From: Stropharia rugosoannulata
Lineage: Eukaryota > Basidiomycota > Agaricomycetes > Agaricales > Strophariaceae
DNA length: 64,000 nucleotides
Direction: 5' to 3'
NCBI GenBank assembly: GCA_028532985.1
Contig: JANCIK010000002.1
Span: 1,302,001-1,366,000 of the forward strand
The translations under genes and the position numbers were made by a program. Each line of letters begins with the position of its first letter. The first letter of the stretch is position 1. The notes under the pieces are model-generated. The model did no database searches, was not told the DNA's origin, and saw nothing but the letters and a program-made list of their open reading frames with translations. Positions 34,746 to 44,543 of the stretch are shown one piece after another.

Positions 34746-36218
34746 ATGCCTAAGGAAACATCTATGCCTGTGCGCGGAGCGCGCGGTGCACCAAGCTTCG
34801 ACCCCACCGCGGAGCGTGATGAACTCCCACGCTACTTCGAGGACTTAGAGGACTGGTTCAAGCATGCTGAGGTGACGGAGGATGATGAGAAGAGAGGCTA
34901 TGTAATCAAATATGTACCCATGCAGACAGCGGAGGAGTGGAAGAATTTACCAGGCTATGACACCAAGAGTTACGCTGAGCTGAAGAAGATGATCCTCAAT
35001 GAATATCCTGAGGTGATCAGTATTCAGACGGGGTCCATCGCGCGCCTAAAGAAGCTGTGCAAGGAGAACCAGCGCATCTCGGAGGAAGACCTCCAGGTGC
35101 TGTTGGACTTCAAGCAGGCATTCTTAGCAGAGGCAGCGAAGTTGACCAAGGCGCCTACCTTGCTGGCCAATCATACGCTGGTGACCTACTTCACCAACAG
35201 TCTCACAGCGGGGTTCAGGGAGAGGTTGTTTAACAAGCTGGATATTGACTACACTACGAGGACGTCGTTTGACAAGTACCTAAAGGAACGCAATATACCC
35301 TTTACGGCGCCAGCGGGGATTCAGGTGGAAGCACGGACTGAGGACATGTATCCGCTGAAACAGGTGGCGGAAATGGCAGAGCAGATGGCACGCACCAAGA
35401 ATCCTAGCACTTCGCTCAGCTTGAGTCGGGACTCAGCGGACGGGCTCATGCCTGTGCCTGCTATCAAGACCGAGTCAGCGGAGGTGCATACGCTGTGCGG
35501 GGAAATTGAGGACTTGAAGGGTTTTGTAGCGTCGTTTAAAGATACGTTGTCGCTGGTAGAAAAGACGGTGTCGAAGTCAAAGGAGACCAATAAGAAGGAG
35601 TTGGAAGATATTCTGCGCAATGTAATGTCGTCGCGGGCGGCGCCTGTCGCTGCGCCAGTCCAGCCAGCGGTACCTATGATGCCAATGGGAGGACCAGGTT
35701 TCAGCAGAGCGCCGCCGCGTCCGTTTCAATACCAACAGCGACCTGAACCGAGGTGCTTCTATTGTAAACAGACGGGACACATCGTAGCGGAGTGTATTGT
35801 GAGGCAACAGGATCTGTCCGCTGGAAAGATAATCATCACGGAAGCTGGAAGGCTCCAGCTGCCAGATGGATCGTCATTACCTTGGGACCCTTCGCGCGCT
35901 ATCAAAGAACGTGTAGACGAGTGGCATAAGAAGAATGGGCCGCCAGCGCAGCAGACCTACATGGCGCCGGTACACCCAGCGTACATGGGGACTCCGCCGA
36001 GCATGGTGTACGCCCAGGTCTACCAACCAGCCAGCTCTCTCGATGAGACTTATGAAGAGCAAATTCGAACGCTGCAACAGGAGCTGGACAGTCGGAAGGC
36101 GTTCTTAAAGGAGCGCTCAGCGGTCAAGACGCCAGAGGAGGTGATAGAAGAACAGCAGCAGCTGATCGCGACCATGAAAGCGGAGCGGGATGCAGCGCTG
36201 AGCCAGGGTTTCGATTGA
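34746..36218 (+). CDS. gag: Gag of the outer retrotransposon
   Basis: This capsid/nucleocapsid protein packages the element RNA. The preferred start is ATG at 34,746 in a good context (TCACCATGCC), giving about 490 residues: MPKETSMPVRGARGAPSFDP. The capsid-like region includes LPRYFEDLEDWFKHAEVTED and LLDFKQAFLAEAAKLTKAPT. The nucleocapsid zinc knuckle is CFYCKQTGHIVAEC (C-x2-C-x4-H-x4-C). A C-terminal coiled coil follows (EEQIRTLQQELDSRKAFLKE), ending LSQGFD. The frame is open for a further 200 or so codons upstream but has no ATG there. It ends at TGA 36,216-36,218, just after a GGGTTTC slippery heptamer. The protease lies in the -1 frame. Confidence 0.8.
   Translation: MPKETSMPVRGARGAPSFDPTAERDELPRYFEDLEDWFKHAEVTEDDEKRGYVIKYVPMQTAEEWKNLPGYDTKSYAELKKMILNEYPEVISIQTGSIARLKKLCKENQRISEEDLQVLLDFKQAFLAEAAKLTKAPTLLANHTLVTYFTNSLTAGFRERLFNKLDIDYTTRTSFDKYLKERNIPFTAPAGIQVEARTEDMYPLKQVAEMAEQMARTKNPSTSLSLSRDSADGLMPVPAIKTESAEVHTLCGEIEDLKGFVASFKDTLSLVEKTVSKSKETNKKELEDILRNVMSSRAAPVAAPVQPAVPMMPMGGPGFSRAPPRPFQYQQRPEPRCFYCKQTGHIVAECIVRQQDLSAGKIIITEAGRLQLPDGSSLPWDPSRAIKERVDEWHKKNGPPAQQTYMAPVHPAYMGTPPSMVYAQVYQPASSLDETYEEQIRTLQQELDSRKAFLKERSAVKTPEEVIEEQQQLIATMKAERDAALSQGFD
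36206..36212 (+). promoter_or_regulatory. Candidate -1 frameshift site GGGTTTC between gag and protease
   Basis: In the gag frame this reads G GGT TTC, the X XXY YYZ form of a slippery heptamer, one codon before the gag stop (GAT TGA). The protease frame is -1 relative to gag and is open across this point. An alternative is reinitiation at ATG 36,224, 6 nt after the stop. Confidence 0.5.
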
Positions 36219-36223
36219 GTCTG

Positions 36224-37492
36224 ATGAAGGGAAGCGCGGGCAGAGTTCAGCGTAGCAGCTCTGATAAACCCAAGAACCCGGAAGATGTAAATAAGAAGCT
36301 ACCAGTAAGAAGTACACCAAGGACAACTATCGAGGAGGTCGACAGCGGAGATGAGGAAGAGTTCATAGAGGAGATCAGTAGACAGGCGCCCAGCGGAGCA
36401 GAGAGAAAGAAAGTAAGCTTTGCAGCCCCAGCGCAGAAAGTTGGGGAGAATAAAAAGCCAGCGCAGGTACCGTATGTAATGGTTCCTCCGCTGCGCGTAC
36501 CAGAAAAGAGTCGGCCGCCTGTAAGAGAGGCGCCGATGCCAGTGATAGAGAAGAGGAAGCCAGCATATAAGTTGCGCGCGGCCATCGAGGATGAAGCGCA
36601 AGCGGACGAAGTCCTTAAGCGTTTAGAGAACCAGAAAATAGAAATCACTCAAGGACAATTATTGGGGATCTCTACAGCGGGGTTTAGGAGGAAGTTTGTC
36701 GAGCGTATCATACCGCGCAAGGTTCCGCTGGATGTAAATACCATGCGGGTTTTGCAGCTGGATTATGAGGCAGAAGAGTGGGAGATGGACGAGGCCATCG
36801 CCCAGCTGAAGCAGGAGAATGAAGAAGAAGAGTTCATGCGAATGGACAAGCTCCCAGCGGCGACATTCCTCACTTGCGCGGAGGAGCGTGGTGGCTTACA
36901 ACCCGGCACAATAATCATGGAGGATCCTTATGAGCAATACATCTCGATGCTACAACCCGGCGAAAAACCAAAGGGATTAATTGTGGCACGAGAATCGCAC
37001 CATCTCAAGGCAGTATTTCCGCTGATTAATGGGAAGGGCCGTGCAGAGACTCTGCTCGACAGCGGATCGCAAATAGTGTCCATGGCACAAGATACCGCGG
37101 AGCGACTAGGCTTAAGCTGGGATCCTGACTTTACCATTAGGATGCAGAGCGCTAACAAACAAGTCGAGTCGACTAAGGGTTTAGCGCGGAATGTACCTTT
37201 TGTGTTCAGCGGACTGACAGTGTACCTACAAGTGCACGTTATCAGCGCGGCCGCCTATGAGGTTCTGTTGGGGAAGCCGTTTGAGATTCTCACTGAAAGC
37301 AATGTGAAGACACGCAGGGATGGCACAGTGGAACTTACGCTGACGGACCCAAACACTCAGCGGAAGCTAGTGGTACCTACGTATAATCGAGGGTGCGGGC
37401 CGAAGATACTTCAGCGGGAACCAGATGTGCAGGACTCCAGCACAGCGGAGGAGCCGCACGCCGACCAGGATTTTCAGTCCTCGATGATTTGA
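36224..37492 (+). CDS. pro: Aspartic protease ORF of the outer retrotransposon
   Basis: This is the retroviral-type protease that processes Gag and Pol. The frame is open from before 36,215; the first ATG is 36,224 (MKGSAG). The first half is basic and proline-rich, then comes a helical block (EITQGQLLGISTAGFRRKFV) also present in the inner element (SQRELLAISGELRKYF). The protease core is KAVFPLINGKGRAETLLDSG, with the catalytic DSG, then SQIVSMAQDTAERLGL, and later YLQVHVISAAAYEVLLGKPF, a usual late protease strand. It ends at TGA 37,490-37,492, which overlaps the ATG of the RT ORF as TGATG. Whether it is made by frameshift fusion to Gag or separately is not settled. Confidence 0.72.
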   Translation: MKGSAGRVQRSSSDKPKNPEDVNKKLPVRSTPRTTIEEVDSGDEEEFIEEISRQAPSGAERKKVSFAAPAQKVGENKKPAQVPYVMVPPLRVPEKSRPPVREAPMPVIEKRKPAYKLRAAIEDEAQADEVLKRLENQKIEITQGQLLGISTAGFRRKFVERIIPRKVPLDVNTMRVLQLDYEAEEWEMDEAIAQLKQENEEEEFMRMDKLPAATFLTCAEERGGLQPGTIIMEDPYEQYISMLQPGEKPKGLIVARESHHLKAVFPLINGKGRAETLLDSGSQIVSMAQDTAERLGLSWDPDFTIRMQSANKQVESTKGLARNVPFVFSGLTVYLQVHVISAAAYEVLLGKPFEILTESNVKTRRDGTVELTLTDPNTQRKLVVPTYNRGCGPKILQREPDVQDSSTAEEPHADQDFQSSMI

Positions 37493-39692
37493 TGCGTCAA
37501 GGAGAGGTCGCATTAATGTTCGAGCGGGATGATAAGACTGGAAAGATAGAAATAGCGGGGTATGCGTTGCCAAAGAAGGGAGGGAGATTTGGCTCCGCTG
37601 AGCTGAGAGATGTGTACATGGCTCAAGCTGTGCACGAGGCTAAGATGGAGGATAAAGAGAAAGCATCAATTTATAAGTACTTTCAGCAAAAAGAATGGCG
37701 AGAGAAAGAAACAGTGAAAGGAGAGCCTAGGGGGCAATTCCGCTCAGCGGACCCCGAGCAAGGCCAGTCAGCGCGGAAAGGAGTAACCAGAAAGCGGTTA
37801 ACTGGTAAGAATGCCACTACCGTAACCGTCTTTGCAGGAAAGAAATATAAACCAGTTGCTGACAAGGTCAGACCCGTTTATCAAGAGCTGCCAGAGAAAT
37901 TCAGAATAGTGAGAGAGATAAAGGGAGATCCGCTGAAGGAAATGCCTCCGCTGACGGTACACCCACCAGAGTTCGTACCCACGGGAAGGTACACAGCGGA
38001 GCAGAAGGAGGAAATAGATAAAGCGCACAGAGGAGATTTCCTGTGGCCAGAAGAGCGCAAGCTAGTACATCAGGTGTTCATGCAGCAGAATGAGGCGTTC
38101 GCGTGGGATGACACGGAAAAGGGGAGGTTTAGAACAGACTTCTTCCCGCCGGTAGATATTCCAACGGTAGAACATACGCCGTGGGTACTGAAAAATATAC
38201 CCATTCCGCCAGGCATGTACGAGCGGGTGTGCGAGTTCATCGCTACTAAGATCCGCGCTGGGACTTATGAACCATCCAGTTCATCATACCGGTCGCGCTG
38301 GTTCACAGTAACAAAGAAAGACGGGGTGTCCTTTAGAATAGTACATAGCTTAGAACTGCTGAACGCTGTTACCATCGCGCACTCAGGATTGCCACCGGCA
38401 GCGGAGAGTCTGGCGGAACACTTCGCTGGGCGTGCGTGCGGCGGAATACTGGACTTGTATGTCGGCTACGACGAGCGACTTTTAGCGGAGTCGTCTCGTG
38501 ACTTGACAACATTCCAGACACCGTTTGGTGCGCTCCGCTTAGTAACCTTACCAATGGGCTGGACCAATTCTGTACCCATCTTTCATGAAGATGTGACTTA
38601 TATTCTCCGCGATGAAATACCAGACGTCATGGAGCCGTACATTGATGATGTGCCTATCCGCGGACCGAAGACACGGTATGAATTAGAGGATGGAGGGTAC
38701 GAGACGATTCCAGAGAACAGCGGAATCCGGCGCTTCGTATGGGAACACATGCAGAACATGAATAGGATAGTTCAGCGGATGAAGTACTCAGGAGGGACTT
38801 TCAGCAGAAAGAAATCCATATTGTGTGCAGCGGAGATTGTGGTGGTGGGACACTTATGTACCTACGAGGGTCGAAAGCCAGCGCCAGATAAAGTACACGC
38901 CATCCTCAACTGGGGGCCGTGTAAGAATGTCAGCGATGTGCGCGCCTTCATGGGTACGATGGGACTCCTGCGTATTTACATCTCAGACTACGCTAAGCGA
39001 GCGGAGCACATACAGAGATTGTTGCGTGGGAAAGAACCCTTCGAGTGGGGGCCAGCGCAGCAAGCCAGTATGGATGCACTGAAGGATGGAGCGCAGAACG
39101 CACACTGTGTCAAGCCGCTGGACTATACACTGCCAGGACCGATCACGCTGGCAGTAGATACGTCTTGGCGCGCTGTAGGATTTTATATCTACCAGCAAGA
39201 TCCGCTGAACGCGAAGAAGCGTGTGTACGCCCGCTTTGGGTCAATTCTGTTAACTGAGAGGGAACAGCGGTTCTCACAACCAAAGAGAGAGCTATACAGG
39301 CTATTGCGAGCGCTGCAGGCGTGCTATTACTGGCTCATCGGAGCGCGGAAGTTGGTAGTGGAGACGGATGCCAAATATCTCAAAGGGATGTTGGATAATC
39401 CGGGCATGGGACCTAACGCTACCATTAACCGCTGGATAGACAAGATCCTTATGTACCACTTTCAGCTGAAGCATGTAGCAGGCAAAACGTTTGGCGCGGA
39501 CGGCCTGTCGCGACGAGAAGGACAACCAGGAGATGAAGAGTATGAGCACTCAGCGGAGGATGATGACCAAGAAGTAGGTCCGCTGGAGTACGAGAAAGTG
39601 TATGAAGAGGATCCCGATCCGCTGAGTTTAGAAGAGTTCAAGGACCAGATTGACAACCGCGGAGGATATCTACAAGCTGGATTCCTCAACGA
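37492..39692 (+). pseudogene. pol: Reverse transcriptase-RNase H part of the outer pol (5' piece of a split gene)
   Basis: The RT motifs are YEPSSSSYRSRWFTVTKKDG, FRIVHSLELLNAVTIAHSGL, ILDLYVGYDERLLAESSRDL (motif A Asp), LPMGWTNSVPIFHEDV and YIDDVPIRG (catalytic DD). The connection has EFIVVGHLC-like VVVGHLCTYEGRKPAPDKVH. RNase H has AVDTSWRAVGFYIYQ, KRELYRLLRALQACYYW, VETDAKYLKGMLDNP and GADGLSRREG, giving the D-E-D-D set. The usual VHDLRxLN is VHSLELLN here, an Asp to Ser change in a well-conserved spot. The ORF starts at ATG 37,492, overlapping the protease stop, in the -1 frame. It is cut at 39,692 by the inner element; the frame runs 22 bp into the inserted LTR before stopping. Confidence 0.88.
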
Positions 39693-40658
39693 TGTGAGGT
39701 GCGAAGTTGGGTAGGACTGGTCTGAAAAGCCTGTCTCTATAGTTCACAATGTGCGAAGGCAACGTGTGTACAACGATAGCACGTTGAAAAGGTTTTACTT
39801 GTTTTATAACAAGGAGCTTCCAGTATACGAGGTTTAAACAATGGTTTCCGATGCGAACTGGTATGATGTGTGTAGGTAGAATTTAACCCTGAAGGAAGCT
39901 GGAGAAGTACAGAGATATTCTACTCCTTAAATACCCGTCTGGTTGCCATGCCCAGATCGTACCATATCCATCCACGAAGATCCGACCGCCCATGCTGACT
40001 TTATCTCGTCGGAAACCATGCTGCACTACAGCATGCTTCATATCTTGGCCACAAATATCCTTATCTTCGGAAACCAAGCCCCAAGCACAAGAGATCTTCC
40101 TGCAGCCGGATCAACTCCATGTTCTCCCCTAAACACACATCTCCTCCGACCCTCTTTCCACACCTATGTCTCTTGTGTTTGTATCGAGATACTTCTGCTT
40201 TCTGCTACCACACGCTTGCATGTCGTCGGAAACCCCTGCATATCGTCGGAATCCGTTGCCATATTTGTCCCAGGTCGTACATATGAGTATTTCCATGTGA
40301 TTGACTCCCTTGTGGGTCCATAGTTACATCAGATTGTTAATATTGATCTGATGTTGTCGGCATCAGAAGTCCAATATTGCTCTGATGCTGTTATCTTTCT
40401 TGATCTGCTATTGAGTTGTAATAACATCTTGAGTCTTCCTTGTGCTTGTCTTCTTGTTTCATCATGTACATATTTCATATCTTCGAATAAACTTGCATCT
40501 TCATATCTTAGACTTCATATTTCGTGCTTCTTCTTGTTCCTTCAGTTTCCGATAGTAGTTTCCGATCGTTATGGCGGATATGTCGCTTCTTGTGTATCTA
40601 TGTTCTGAACCTTATGGTTTTTCATGTTTTCACGAGGGGCCAGCCCCAGCCCCTCACA
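39693..40658 (-). repeat. 3' LTR of the inner retrotransposon (966 bp)
   Basis: It looks identical to 50,268-51,233, with the same length and the same internal ORF translations. It contains about six TTTCCGA/TCGGAAA copies. A hairpin-like stretch near 40,335 has ATCAGATTGTTAATATTGAT.. followed by repeated CTGATG words. The ORFs inside it (64, 126 and 85 codons) recur in the other LTR and are not genes. Confidence 0.95.
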
Positions 40659-40667
40659 TCTCCCCCC
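40659..40667 (-). other. Polypurine tract of the inner element
   Basis: On the element's strand it reads GGGGGGAGA directly before the 3' LTR. It is the expected plus-strand DNA primer and confirms the LTR boundary and minus orientation. Confidence 0.75.
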
Positions 40668-40705
40668 AACTTTTAAAACACCACCCTCCTGGGTGGTCGG
40701 AAACC

Positions 40706-40712
40706 TATAAAT
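40706..40712 (+). promoter_or_regulatory. TATA-like box of inner antisense gene 1
   Basis: TATAAAT lies 33 bp before the ATG at 40,745, a few bp after a GTCGGAAACC copy of the inner element's word. Confidence 0.5.
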
Positions 40713-40744
40713 TTCAGCCAAAAGTGTCGTCGCCATCAAGCACC

Positions 40745-41488
40745 ATGGACCCCGCAGCAGAAAGAATATTTCGCTCGCTCTGTTTTGCTCCAGGAAACCG
40801 AAGCCATGCATTCGTTGTACCAACAACCATGCGTGAATTTGCATTGACCATCCGTCACCAACATGAAATCCTATGCCTCGCCATCTACAAGGACATCCGC
40901 ACTCGCAGCGTACGAGAACTGAACATAATCGACCATGCGCAAGTGGAAGCATACGTTCATGATCATTTTGATCACATGGTAAGCCCTCGAACCGCTTCAC
41001 AACTAGCCCTGCTAATGATAGCGCAGCGTTTATTGCTATGCTCTCGCGTCAACATGCGGCCGTCAAATGAGCGTGAAATCGAGCGTATGATTCCACCTGA
41101 ATGCCGCTACCTAAGCGCCAGTGCCAGGCATTTACTGGAGATGTTTCCGATGGAGGATCATGAAGGGTTCGAGTATTGGTCGACCATACTGCGGTTCATG
41201 GCGCTATATGCTGAGGACACTGCCGATGCCACCAAAGAAAACCAAGTCGACTTCAAAGAATTTAATGAACTGGACAGCAACAGTCGGTGGTGGTTACAGT
41301 TTTCAAACCGCGTCAAAGCCGAAGACCCCCTTGAAGAACACCTGCCAGCATTCAGGCCAGCCGCAACACCTGAAGACACATCAGACATCGAAGAAATTCC
41401 CGCAGCGATCTTTCATCTTCAAACGGCCGTTCCCTCCCAGCGTCCACATGCTAGATTCCGAACATCGGTGCGAGAGATGGATATATAA
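40745..41488 (+). CDS. Inner-element antisense gene 1, unknown protein (247 aa)
   Basis: I do not recognise this protein. It is the first gene on the strand opposite to gag-pol, starting 87 bp inside the 3' LTR with ATG in a CACCATGG context. It is an uninterrupted frame: MDPAAERIFRSLCFAPGNRS, then predicted helices (RELNIIDHAQVEAYVHDHFD; SQLALLMIAQRLLLCSRVNM; GFEYWSTILRFMALYAED). The Pro/Glu-rich end closes VREMDI. It has no signal peptide, membrane segment or zinc motif. A short stretch (IIDHAQVEAY..LMIAQ) resembles one in the first outer antisense gene (VIDAAVEAH..TIAQ), possibly by homology. Its stop overlaps the TATA-like box of the next gene. Confidence 0.6.
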   Translation: MDPAAERIFRSLCFAPGNRSHAFVVPTTMREFALTIRHQHEILCLAIYKDIRTRSVRELNIIDHAQVEAYVHDHFDHMVSPRTASQLALLMIAQRLLLCSRVNMRPSNEREIERMIPPECRYLSASARHLLEMFPMEDHEGFEYWSTILRFMALYAEDTADATKENQVDFKEFNELDSNSRWWLQFSNRVKAEDPLEEHLPAFRPAATPEDTSDIEEIPAAIFHLQTAVPSQRPHARFRTSVREMDI

Positions 41489-41490
41489 AG
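41482..41490 (+). promoter_or_regulatory. TATA box of inner antisense gene 2
   Basis: TATATAAAG overlaps the stop codon of gene 1 and lies 37 bp before the ATG of gene 2. Confidence 0.5.
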
Positions 41491-41526
41491 TGTAGAGCTC
41501 TAGTAGATTATTCCGTAGCACCCGCA

Positions 41527-42015
41527 ATGCAAGCGCCTTTACGTCTATATCTTCAATCTTTAGTGCTTGAGTTGCCCACTGATCTAAACGATTTCCGATC
41601 GCGATTTCCGATCCCATATGTCTTCAAACATTGCCTTGAACCATTCGTCGAAGCCCTAGAATACGAATACACACGAATACTCCAGCTTGACACCATCAAC
41701 TTGCAGCCTGTCATAACCGATCTCCGGTCCTTTTTGTTCCTAGGACAAACCATAGCAGTAAGCAACATCTCCAGGCGACGTGCCGCCCTAACACAATCAT
41801 AGTATATAGCATGGCATGGTCGTCAGCATGTAGCCATACATCAATCGCCTAACGAGCAAATCACCATGGTCGAATTGAGGGTGTTAATGCGTATGCGCTA
41901 CATGACGATGGCATTTGGATACACCGGGCACGAGATTCCCGAAATCAAGGAACGCATGGACGATGTTTTCTTCCAGTATCAGCAGGCATGTGTGTGCAGA
42001 GTAGGCGACCCATAA
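41527..42015 (+). CDS. Inner-element antisense gene 2, unknown protein (about 147 aa)
   Basis: I do not recognise this protein. Exons are 41527-41757 and 41803-42015, with a 45-bp GTAAGC..ATAG intron whose removal keeps the frame. It starts MQAPLRLYLQSLVLELPTDL and has hydrophobic helices (PYVFKHCLEPFVEALEYEY). After the splice come VELRVLMRMRYMTMAFGYTG and IPEIKERMDDVFFQYQQ. The part around LRVLMRMRYMTMAF resembles LRVLDRYSHLGMPF in the outer element's second antisense gene, which has a similar size and position. Without splicing the frame would end at 91 codons, so the intron is inferred. Confidence 0.55.
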
Positions 42016-42119
42016 CCGACAACCGGCTGTCGGAAATTAGCTAGATAATCTCCAGACAAGTGACATGTAGCCATGCGCCCAGATCGTCCAATGCCAAGTA
42101 GCCCAGCGCCTATACTCTG

Positions 42120-42126
42120 TATAAAG
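42120..42126 (+). promoter_or_regulatory. TATA box of inner antisense gene 3
   Basis: TATAAAG lies 32 bp before the ATG at 42,158. Confidence 0.5.
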
Positions 42127-42157
42127 TGAAGGCAACTAGTCTGTCCAAACACCAGAA

Positions 42158-42668
42158 ATGAGCACCACCACTCGATTCACCACATTATTGACCACAGCTG
42201 TGAAGAATCCGACGGACATCATGCAGGTCCTAGAGCATGCCATTCGGCCCACCATAGATCAATTGTTATCCGATCAATTGCTATCTCGTTCCGCAACAGA
42301 CACGATGGAAACACATCGGACACTTGCCGCCTTGTGCCATTACATTGTAAGTTGTCCCACTTGACCTGTTGAAATCAAACCCAATTGACAATACATATTC
42401 TGCACAGAATGACCATTTTGAAGATTATATATCTGCAAAACAATTTCGACCCAGGTCATCGTGGACATTACTCTTGCTTCGCCGGATCATGAGTGAATAC
42501 GGAGCCGTTCTTGTAGACAGCGAGCAGGATAAAGCATTAAGCCTACTCAAAGCAGCTGAGAAGCAGTCGCAAGGTTTCCGCCACTGTTACTTGTGCGAGA
42601 CGGACTTCACCATAGATGGAGTGGAGAGATGGAGGGACTGGATTGAAAAACAAGCCAAACAGGCGTAG
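42158..42668 (+). CDS. Inner-element antisense gene 3, unknown protein (149 aa)
   Basis: I do not recognise this protein. Exons are 42158-42346 (63 codons) and 42408-42668, joined by a GTAAGT..CACAG intron of 61 bp that keeps the frame. It starts MSTTTRFTTLLTTAVKNPTD and is mostly helical (IMQVLEHAIRPTIDQLLSDQ; WTLLLLRRIMSEYGAVLVD). It ends with CYLCETDFTIDGVERWRDWI, which has a single C-x2-C. It is the third of four antisense genes and similar in size and place to the third in the outer cassette, though their sequence similarity is weak. Confidence 0.55.
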
Positions 42669-43286
42669 ATACAGCTGCCCATAGATGTAAACCCATTACG
42701 ATAGATTCCCGCACGCAAATTTGACGCTGCCATACGATGCCGAAAAATGCCGAATGAAAATGGGAGATGCCGAAGTGAAACTGAACAAGCCGCCCAGCCT
42801 ACACATACGCCATTACGGCCGAGAAAGCCAGTTGAAAATCCGCGGCGGTCTAATGCATTGCCGCAACAACAACCCGACGGCAGACAAAAGAGGTAACGCC
42901 ATTCCCTAAAGCAGCACGGCATGTCACCATAAAACCGGCGCCATCACGCCGTCATACTTGATTAGGCAACGCCGCTTTCCAGAACATGAGCCACGGTGAT
43001 TTCCGACCTAAAAATAGAAAATCCGAACAAGATTCGCGTCGAAGTTATCGCAGTTCCAGTAAAGGCAGCCCAATTGTCCAACATATAGGACCGAGTCATA
43101 GAGAAGAATCCACAGCATTCTATCGGTTTCTTCATAGTGCCATCCACGCATGATGCCGAACCCATTCAAAGCTAGCCGATTTCCGAAAGCGTGCTGAACC
43201 ACTGTCCCAGAAGAATATAAAAGCCTGCCCATTTCACACATACTTTCACCATTCTTTCCTTCCCCCTTCCATCTCTTGTCCCAACA
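42669..43286. other. Spacer before inner antisense gene 4
   Basis: About 620 bp without a supported gene. It includes several variants of the inner word (TTTCCGA, TGCCGAA). A TATAAAAG box (43,216-43,223) lies 64 bp before the ATG of gene 4. Confidence 0.45.
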
Positions 43287-44171
43287 ATGCCTCCTCGTCG
43301 TACCGCTCGTCCTGCATCAACCTACGAAGTCGACATGCGCTGGGCCGCCCCCCAGATCCTTGGCCTCGCCGAAGGGTGGTACGAATACGAGCAAGTAAGT
43401 AGTCATGGAGTAATGAATGTCTGTTTTATTAACCATTGATCCAGATATGTTCTTGGTGCAAAAATCACCCCGGTTACATGTGTACCCTGCGCTACACACC
43501 TCGTTGGAGCAGGGCATGTACCAACTGCAAGGTTGACAAAAAGAATTGCAGCAACAATACTGCTGAATGTGTAAGTTTCTGATAATTGTTTTCGGTGGTT
43601 TTTCATGCTGATAACTTCATCCGTAATTTAGAAACAACACCCGGGGGACTTCTTGACTCGCGCCCTAGCTGGTAGCGACTTCTCATACGACCGACGGTTC
43701 CGTACTGTCCACCCAGATCCCGATGAAGATAGCGATGGTCAAAACGACAGCGACCAGGACGACGGGGTCGACGAAGTAGACGAACTTGAAGAGAACGATG
43801 AGGCCAACACAATAGCCCCTCTTGACGCGCCCACGAGCCCTATGCGGATTGAGGAAGACGGCCCTATTCCTTATTATGACGCCATGCACGCTTTTGAGTA
43901 CACAGATTCCATCGTCGCGAACCAAGAGGATGTTGGCGAAGGAACCTCAGGTGAGTAATTGCAATTTCCTATCATCAACAGGTTTCGGCAACGATATTGC
44001 ACAGGTATCATGTGTTCTAGCCCCAGCACAAGTACTAGCGGCCCTATCGAGGGTTTACCATCGTATGCGCCTTATACACAGTTGGTGCGGGATTTCCGCG
44101 AATGGCAAACGACTGCCGACCCAACAAAGGGGCTTGAAGAGCTGGACGACCTCTGCGACAGAAACTTGTGA
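43287..44171 (+). CDS. Inner-element antisense gene 4, Cys-rich putative zinc-binding protein
   Basis: No family is recognised. Exon 1 (43287-43394) starts MPPRRTARPASTYEVDMRW. The intron ends at 43,444, and exon 2 holds ICSWCKNHPGYMC then RACTNCKVDKKNC and AEC: C-x2-C-x7-C..C-x2-C-x6-C..C. This could bind zinc, and the second half resembles the start of fungal Zn2Cys6 DNA-binding domains. Two further introns follow; the middle is very acidic (DEDSDGQNDSDQDDGVDEVD), as in many transcription activators. The frame ends at TGA 44,169-44,171 after LCDRNL. It resumes in the same frame for about 36 codons of coiled-coil-like sequence (MEIRLRDLVELSMERIEEIR) to TAA at 44,280-44,282. Gene 4 ends 370 bp from the convergent pol stop. 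Confidence 0.6.
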
Positions 44172-44543
44172 CATTATTCCGACATGGAAATTCGACTTCG
44201 CGATCTGGTGGAATTATCGATGGAACGCATTGAGGAGATCCGCAAAATGTCCGGGGAAGTCAAAAGGTTCCGCAGGAAGTAAAAGGGAATTTATTTGTAT
44301 TTCTTCTTGTCGTATTTCCCTTCACCCTTCGTCGGAAACCAATTTGTCATAGTATCTTGTAGTCAATATATTGTCTTGGTCATGTATATTTTTAGTTTGG
44401 AAGCCATAATTTCATAATCTTGTAAAAACAGAAACGTAACCTAAAAGAAAAAGAGTTTATTTAACAAATGAGAAGAAATGAACTTGAAACTGTTGAAGCT
44501 CCATTTAAGAAATATAAGTTGTGTAAGTGTTTTCGGAAACTTG

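Noticed and set aside
39883..40608. ORFs of 64, 126 and 85 codons in the inner LTR
   Set aside because: The same ORFs occur in the other LTR copy (50,458-51,183); they are repeat sequence, not genes.
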